A DNA stretch of 47,508 bases from the NCBI GenBank assembly GCA_001784115.1, contig MFPD01000018.1, forward strand, positions 1-47,508, read 5' to 3'. The DNA is from Candidatus Levybacteria bacterium RIFCSPLOWO2_02_FULL_37_18 (GTDB taxonomy: Bacteria; Patescibacteriota; Microgenomatia; Levybacterales; UBA12049). Below, in pieces: positions 42,315 through 47,508 of this stretch (positions are counted from its first letter, which is position 1; each line of letters starts with the position of its first letter). Under the pieces are notes generated by a model. The model was not told the origin of the DNA. It searched no databases and was given only the letters and a program-made list of their open reading frames with translations. The position numbers were made by a program, and so were the translations under genes.

Positions 42315-44039
42315 ATGCCACCAAGTACAGTGCCTGGTAGTCAAGTAGAATTAGCCAGATCAATGGCGCAAGCTCCGGCAGTGCGAACATTGGGGTGGGA
42401 ACGCGCGGAAAAACTAAACCAAAGATATCAGGAAATAAAAAACACAGAGCACCCAACAGACGCGCTTCGTCCGGAAACTCGAGGAGCATTTACCATAGAT
42501 ACGGCAGCAGAAATTAGTAGGCGCATCAAAGACCCAACGCGTCTTGGGCAAGCAGATGCCGCAGTCAGAAGATCAGAGGCAGCAAGACGAGGACAATTAA
42601 CTGTTCCTCCTCTTGCTCCGGCCCAACGAGCTGCCCTTGTTGAAAACCTTACCAGGGAGGCAGTTATGTCCCGTCCTGCGTTTCGGGCGCTTCTAGATCC
42701 TACAACAGGCGCAATGACGTCGGAGGCGTTGTCTGTTATTGATCAAGTAATAGACAGTACGCGGTATCAGGAAAAGGTTCAAAAACTCATGGAGGCAAGT
42801 CTTAATCCCGATGAGGATATTGTCACCGCTTTGGCAGCGGTTGTAAAAGAAGAATTAGACGCAAAAACAGCCCTCGATACAAAAGTTGCCACATTTCCTT
42901 CGGCCCGAGGTATAACAGAAGCCCAGCTTCAAGCAGAAATTGATGAATTCGCGGAAAGTCCTTGGAATACAGCAGGTACAAAAGGAGATTGGATAAAAGC
43001 ATTAGCAACAAATGAAGCAACAGATAGACAGCTTATAAAAGATATTACAGATGAAGCAAATGATCTTGTAACAGCTGGCAGGCTTACAAGAGCGCAGTGG
43101 GATGCGCAGTTAGCAGATGTAAGACACAAAGTTCGTACAGGAGTCGCGTTAAGCGCAAGTGAACAAAATCTTAAAGATTTTATGGATGCTCAAAATCGTA
43201 TGCGAGAGCTTGATGGATTAAAAGTAGAAAAGGCGAATTGTGAAGAAGTTCTTAAGCTTACCAAAGATCACGCTGCCGCAAAGGAAAAATTAGATACCGC
43301 GAAAGCACGTCAAGAAGACGCAGTGGTAAAGAAATTAGACAGTATTATTAAAGACGCTGCGGATATAATATTAGACGAAGAAATCAATGCTCGACTAGAA
43401 GTCTTAAATACGCAACTAGCTGAGGACACTACTAACGCCAAATCAGAAGATGAAAAACATCTGTTTGAAAGTCTTAAGCTACAACTAGAAAAACCGGTAT
43501 ATAAAAATGGCGTTGAGGTAGATTCTAAGATAGACAAAGATATGACCCGAATGTATTTTGGCGAAATGATGGCAAAAGGACCTGAGCATGCAATAAGAGA
43601 ATTACTCATGGGAGATATTACAAGGAGAATAGATCCAACAGCAGTACCACCTGCTCGGTATAGACCAGGAACTCCTGGATATATTGCAGAAGTTGTCCGC
43701 ATCAACAAACAATTAAGCAATAGAGAGTTTATGGATGCAGTAAGAGGAAAGGTTGTCAAACACGTAGCTTCTAGACACTTCTTAACCGGCGGTAAGATTA
43801 CAAAAAATCAAATCAGGTTGCTTAGAGAGACAGACTGGGGTCAGGCATTAGTAAGCGACGCGATGGAAGAAAATAGAGAGCTTATGAGGCAGATATCAGC
43901 AGCAGGAGATAATCTTGCCGGATTCTGGAATAAGGTTAAGCGTGCAAGTAGTGGAAACTTCCTTTTGTTTCTCGTCATGCTTCTTGCGATCCCAACAGTT
44001 ATGAAGCTTGGCGGAGTAGTGAATCCTAACAAATTTTAA
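42315..44039 (+). CDS. Ala/Glu-rich helical protein with C-terminal TM anchor
   Basis: 574-aa ORF; C-terminal 'FLLFLVMLLAIPTVMKLGGVV'. Confidence 0.7.
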   Translation: MPPSTVPGSQVELARSMAQAPAVRTLGWERAEKLNQRYQEIKNTEHPTDALRPETRGAFTIDTAAEISRRIKDPTRLGQADAAVRRSEAARRGQLTVPPLAPAQRAALVENLTREAVMSRPAFRALLDPTTGAMTSEALSVIDQVIDSTRYQEKVQKLMEASLNPDEDIVTALAAVVKEELDAKTALDTKVATFPSARGITEAQLQAEIDEFAESPWNTAGTKGDWIKALATNEATDRQLIKDITDEANDLVTAGRLTRAQWDAQLADVRHKVRTGVALSASEQNLKDFMDAQNRMRELDGLKVEKANCEEVLKLTKDHAAAKEKLDTAKARQEDAVVKKLDSIIKDAADIILDEEINARLEVLNTQLAEDTTNAKSEDEKHLFESLKLQLEKPVYKNGVEVDSKIDKDMTRMYFGEMMAKGPEHAIRELLMGDITRRIDPTAVPPARYRPGTPGYIAEVVRINKQLSNREFMDAVRGKVVKHVASRHFLTGGKITKNQIRLLRETDWGQALVSDAMEENRELMRQISAAGDNLAGFWNKVKRASSGNFLLFLVMLLAIPTVMKLGGVVNPNKF

Positions 44040-44103
44040 CTCCTCTTGCCGTGATTTTTTCTTCTCCCCTCCCAAGCTTTGTGGAGTTTGCTACAATTTC
44101 TCC

Positions 44104-44901
44104 ATGGCGTATTTTTTCCTGTTTTTATTTGAGCTTTTGGTTTTGTTTTTTGTTTCCCAAAAACTCACAAAATCACTCTCACAGTTTTTGTTCTCACTCA
44201 CTAAAAATCAACGATTAACTATTAATCTTTTGTCTATTTTGTTTTTACCGGGAGTGATTGTGCATGAGCTGTCTCATTTTATCATGGCCAGAATTTTATT
44301 TGTGTATACGGGAGAAATAGAATTTTTTCCCTCCATCCGTCATCAATCACGTCATTCCGAACTTGCTTCGGAATCCCATGGGATACTGAATCAAGTTAAG
44401 GATGACAGAAAGTCGGTTCGCAGTGACACCGTTGAAATCAAATTAGGTTCTGTGACGATTGCCAAAACAGATCCTGTGAGAAGACTTTTGATTGGAATTG
44501 CGCCGCTACTTGTGGGTATAGCAATTCTTTTATATATCCTTTCTTTAATCATAAATAACACTTTAATGATATATATCATTAAAGTGTCGTGGTTTATGCA
44601 AATTGGTGAGTGGGTTTTGGTTTTTTATGTTATTTCTAATATTAGTTGTACTATGTTTTCGAGTAAAAAAGATATGGAGGGGAGTGCGATTATTGTTGTT
44701 ATTGTTATATTGCTGCTATTGTTTTTGTATGTAGCTGGGGTTCGGGTTCAATATTCCTTTATAGAACAGTTATTTACACCAAGAGTGAGTGAGTTTTTTT
44801 GGAAAAGTGATTTGTTTCTGTTAGTTCCGCTAGTAATAAATTCAATTATCAGTTTTCTCTTGTCATCGCGAGCGAAGCGAAGCAATCTAAATAGATTCTG
44901 A
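44104..44901 (+). CDS. Membrane protein with HExxH-like 'HELSH' motif (putative membrane metalloprotease) carrying repeat insert
   Basis: 'LPGVIVHELSHFIMARILF'; multiple TMs; insert 'RHSELASESHGILNQVKDDRKS'. Confidence 0.65.
   Translation: MAYFFLFLFELLVLFFVSQKLTKSLSQFLFSLTKNQRLTINLLSILFLPGVIVHELSHFIMARILFVYTGEIEFFPSIRHQSRHSELASESHGILNQVKDDRKSVRSDTVEIKLGSVTIAKTDPVRRLLIGIAPLLVGIAILLYILSLIINNTLMIYIIKVSWFMQIGEWVLVFYVISNISCTMFSSKKDMEGSAIIVVIVILLLLFLYVAGVRVQYSFIEQLFTPRVSEFFWKSDLFLLVPLVINSIISFLLSSRAKRSNLNRF
44351..44406. repeat. 56-bp palindromic repeat unit inside CDS
   Basis: gtcattccgaacttgcttcggaatcccatgggatactgaatcaagttaaggatgac. Confidence 0.85.
44558..44587. repeat. Perfect 30-bp palindrome within CDS
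   Basis: acactttaatgatatatatcattaaagtgt equals its own reverse complement. Confidence 0.95.
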
Positions 44902-44960
44902 ATCAAGTTCAGAATGACAGGAATGAGATTGCTTCGGAACTAAAGTTCCTCGCAATGACA
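44862..44960. repeat. Nested palindromic repeat (one family inserted in another) at the 3' end of a CDS
   Basis: gtcatcgcgagcgaagcgaagcaatct[aaatagattctgaatcaagttcagaatgacaggaatg]agattgcttcggaac...cctcgcaatgac. Confidence 0.8.
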
Positions 44961-44976
44961 TGGGTAACGTTGAGAT

Positions 44977-45381
44977 TCATTTGCACGTATCAAATCCTAC
45001 CATTCTAATGCAGGGGATGCTAAGAACATAAGAGAGAGTGGAGAGGATAAAGCCGGATAACAATACTAAGACGAGTCCAACAATGGCATACGTTATTACG
45101 GTTCTGGCTTCTTCGACTTTTTTCGGATCACCATGGGACAACAGAAATTTTACCCCGGACCAGATAATGAGCAGTACCGCAATTGACCCGGCAAGCGTAA
45201 AAGCGGCAGTGATGAGGTTTTGAAATAAATACGGAACACAGCTTAAGGTAGCAGCGCCTTCTTTGAGACAATCTCCCCAGAAATTAGTTTGGCCGGTGGT
45301 ATTTCCCGGATCAAGCTGAGGATCTTGGGCAAGAAGGTTGTCCATACCTTGTAGCATAGCAAGGAAAAAAACAGAAAACAA
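44977..45381 (-). CDS. VirB2/TrbC-like pilin paralog 1
   Basis: 'AAFTLAGSIAVLLIIWSGVKFLLSHGDPKKVEEARTVITYAIVGLVLVLLSGFIL'. Confidence 0.8.
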   Translation of the reverse strand: MFSVFFLAMLQGMDNLLAQDPQLDPGNTTGQTNFWGDCLKEGAATLSCVPYLFQNLITAAFTLAGSIAVLLIIWSGVKFLLSHGDPKKVEEARTVITYAIVGLVLVLLSGFILSTLSYVLSIPCIRMVGFDTCK

Positions 45382-45441
45382 GACTTAGATTTGTTATAGA
45401 TTTGGTAAAAGAAAGTAAGTGTCACTTGCCACACCAGGAGT

Positions 45442-45900
45442 TTAAGTTGGAACTGGAATAGCTGTGGGTTGATCTGTTACAGTTTTAAGAGTTGGAATTT
45501 TAAGATTGCTAAGATTTACCCCAGATCCCAGGAAAAAGTTTAATACTAAGTTGATAATAAGATAGGAAAGAGCAATGATAACAAGACCAATGATAGCTGC
45601 AATAATCTGATTTCTGGCTGTTTCTACGTGTCCTTTGTCTCCTTCGGATGTAATCCACTTAATAGCGCCATAAATAAGGTAGCCTAAAGCCAAAATTATA
45701 GCAAGAACAAAGATTAATCCAATTGCCTGACCGACAATGGGACCAAATCTGTCAACAGTAAGGCCGCAAAGTGGACTAAACGAACCATCTTTGGGACATA
45801 CGTCAACTTCAGTTTCCACTGCAAATGCAGGCATCGCAAGAGTTAGATATGAAATAGCAGCAACAAGAGGAGCAAGAATTTTTCTCATTACTACAATCAT
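45442..45900 (-). CDS. VirB2/TrbC-like pilin paralog 2 with signal peptide
   Basis: 'LIFVLAIILALGYLIYGAIKWITSEGDKGHVETARNQIIAAIIGLVIIALSYLIINLVL'. Confidence 0.8.
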   Translation of the reverse strand: MIVVMRKILAPLVAAISYLTLAMPAFAVETEVDVCPKDGSFSPLCGLTVDRFGPIVGQAIGLIFVLAIILALGYLIYGAIKWITSEGDKGHVETARNQIIAAIIGLVIIALSYLIINLVLNFFLGSGVNLSNLKIPTLKTVTDQPTAIPVPT

Positions 45901-45918
45901 AAGACTTTTTTTTCACAC

Positions 45919-46269
45919 TTGTCAAGATGGGAAAAAGAAGATAGGATAAAAAAGATGAAGCTTCTAGCGCTTTCTATTCCCACATTTGGTGATGTAAGAG
46001 GACCATCGGGGATTCCAACCGGCGGATATGGGAGTTTGGGTACTATTATTCAATTTTTAGTGAGCTTTGCTTTTTTTGGAGCAATTATTATCTCGTTATT
46101 TTTTGTTGTTTGGGCTGGAATTAAGTTTACTATGTCCCAAGGTGACAAGCAAAAAATCGAACAATCCAAAGATATAATAAAATACGCGGTTATTGGTATT
46201 ACGATTATTGCGCTTTCGTTTTTGATTGTTGGAATAATTGGTAATTTTTTTGGAGTTCCATTGGTGTAA
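45919..46269 (+). CDS. VirB2/TrbC-like pilin paralog 3 (likely start MKLLALSIPTFG, 45955)
   Basis: 'FFGAIIISLFFVVWAGIKFTMSQGDKQKIEQSKDIIKYAVIGITIIALSFLIVGII'. Confidence 0.78.
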   Translation: MSRWEKEDRIKKMKLLALSIPTFGDVRGPSGIPTGGYGSLGTIIQFLVSFAFFGAIIISLFFVVWAGIKFTMSQGDKQKIEQSKDIIKYAVIGITIIALSFLIVGIIGNFFGVPLV

Positions 46270-46309
46270 ACTGACACAATTAAATTCGATATTCGAAATT
46301 TTCTTTGGC

Positions 46310-47488
46310 CTATCGGCCAAGGCCCGGTAAATGCAAAATATCCACTCCTACTACCTCTAGAATAACCAGAGAAAAAACAATAAAAAGAAGGCCGACGATT
46401 GCAGAAGTGAGGGTTTCCCGCGCGCCTTGCAATTTGGCCTGGTCGCCGGCTGCCGTCATGTACCTATAACCTGAAAAAATAATAATAAGCATGGCAACAC
46501 CGCCTGATAGAGACAGTAAAATCGAAAAGACTTTTTTGACAAATTCCATGGGATCTGTGCCGATAATGCCAAGCCCCGTATCAAACTCAACACATTTGTA
46601 TTTAATAGCTTTATCCTTTTTTATCTGATCTACTGTAACCTCTTGTCCATCTTGTATGTTTATAAACTTTTTGCAAGGAGGAAGAGGGGGAGTGGGTGAG
46701 GAAGAAGGAAGAGGAGTTGCGGTTCTTAAATTTGTAATATTAAAATTTGCTGTACCTGATTTATATTCTGTGCTTCCTATATTAAAAACAGCATATGCAC
46801 AAACCGTACCCGTTGTTGACGTGGTGGCCCTAATGGATCTAACCTCTGTTGAGATATCTTTTGAAAAAAGTCCAGCTTCATCGCTAGTGACAGTTGCAAG
46901 CGCAGAATACGTTTTACAATCATCTGCATATAAAATATTAATAGGAGTTTCAGAAGGATTTGTTATATTTAATACTTTTCCACTAAAAATAAAAGTATCT
47001 TCAAAGGCTCCGGTATTTGTACATCCTCCATTCGGGAGAAAAGGTGGAGCTGGTTCTCCTTGCTTGTATACACAAATACTAGCATCCTGAATTTTTGGTC
47101 CCGTAGTATTCTCAGTTACAATAAGAGTAATAGTTGCAGAATCATTTCCTACAGAATTATAACCACTTATTCTTAACGTATAAGTTCCGGCATTTGGAAT
47201 ACCTCCCATATAAAGCGATCTACTTCCCGACTTTAGTTTATACCCTGCGTAGGCACCGGTTGGTACTGTACAGGTTGATATAAGAGAAGAAGGAGAACCA
47301 CTTGGGACAGAAGGAGTGTAAAAAAATCCGTAACAACCATTTCGTACAGCTCCGCTGTATTGAATAGAAAAAGACTGGCCTTTAGCAAGTGGACCTGTTG
47401 GAGGAGTGACGCGAAAACCTGCGTATGCTTTTTGCGCAGAAGAAAAACTAAGAAGTAATAAAATGAAAAAAAAGAAAAACTTTTTCAC
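46310..47488 (-). CDS. Secreted Ig-like ectodomain fused to C-terminal VirB2/TrbC-like pilin module (paralog 4)
   Basis: Signal peptide; 'GTYTLRISGYNSVGNDSATITLIV'; C-term 'KKVFSILLSLSGGVAMLIIIFSGYRYMTAAGDQAKLQGARETLTSAIVGLLFIVFSLVIL'. Confidence 0.8.
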   Translation of the reverse strand: MKKFFFFFILLLLSFSSAQKAYAGFRVTPPTGPLAKGQSFSIQYSGAVRNGCYGFFYTPSVPSGSPSSLISTCTVPTGAYAGYKLKSGSRSLYMGGIPNAGTYTLRISGYNSVGNDSATITLIVTENTTGPKIQDASICVYKQGEPAPPFLPNGGCTNTGAFEDTFIFSGKVLNITNPSETPINILYADDCKTYSALATVTSDEAGLFSKDISTEVRSIRATTSTTGTVCAYAVFNIGSTEYKSGTANFNITNLRTATPLPSSSPTPPLPPCKKFINIQDGQEVTVDQIKKDKAIKYKCVEFDTGLGIIGTDPMEFVKKVFSILLSLSGGVAMLIIIFSGYRYMTAAGDQAKLQGARETLTSAIVGLLFIVFSLVILEVVGVDILHLPGLGR

Positions 47489-47508
47489 TCTTCAATCGTA
47501 GCGAATGA

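Noticed and set aside
1-47508. CRISPR array
   Set aside because: Dispersed repeats are palindromic and irregularly spaced; no regular repeat-spacer run and no Cas proteins seen

Overview
47.5 kb of a low-GC genome. Protein families, small gene sizes, CPR-style VirB2/TrbC-like pilins and dense palindromic repeats suggest a Patescibacteria/CPR (Microgenomates-like) bacterium; this is inference. Main content, left to right: (1) a Phd/PIN toxin-antitoxin pair with a palindromic operator; (2) a tRNA-Ile(UAU) gene; (3) a VirD4/TraD-like ATPase; (4) a cobalamin-centred locus: cobalamin-type riboswitch, attenuator hairpin that also contains the Shine-Dalgarno, DUF4430 (transcobalamin-C-like) protein interrupted by an in-frame TGA, DUF6580-like membrane protein, PduO-type ATP:cob(I)alamin adenosyltransferase, an uncharacterised zinc-ribbon protein, and B12-dependent ribonucleotide reductase NrdJ with NrdR and tandem NrdR-box-like sites; (5) a mobile-element graveyard (broken reverse transcriptase, integrase pieces) and an AbiEii-like toxin pair; (6) central carbon genes (gap, pgk, rpe, rpiB, DhnA-type aldolase, PfkB kinase) and envelope genes (two tandem class A PBPs, SpoIID, LytR_C, CvpA-CAP fusion); (7) a second PIN toxin pair; (8) a FliG-like protein (middle plus C-terminal domains, no recognisable FliG N domain) in a short operon, with no other flagellar gene visible, about 4 kb from four VirB2/TrbC-like pilin paralogs. 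Several dispersed palindromic repeat families, including a 56-bp unit and two MITE-like elements, lie between genes and also inside ORFs, where they are translated as inserts in housekeeping proteins. Best candidates for new biology: the riboswitch-controlled B12 acquisition locus, the FliG-like/coiled-coil operon, and the protein-invading repeats.
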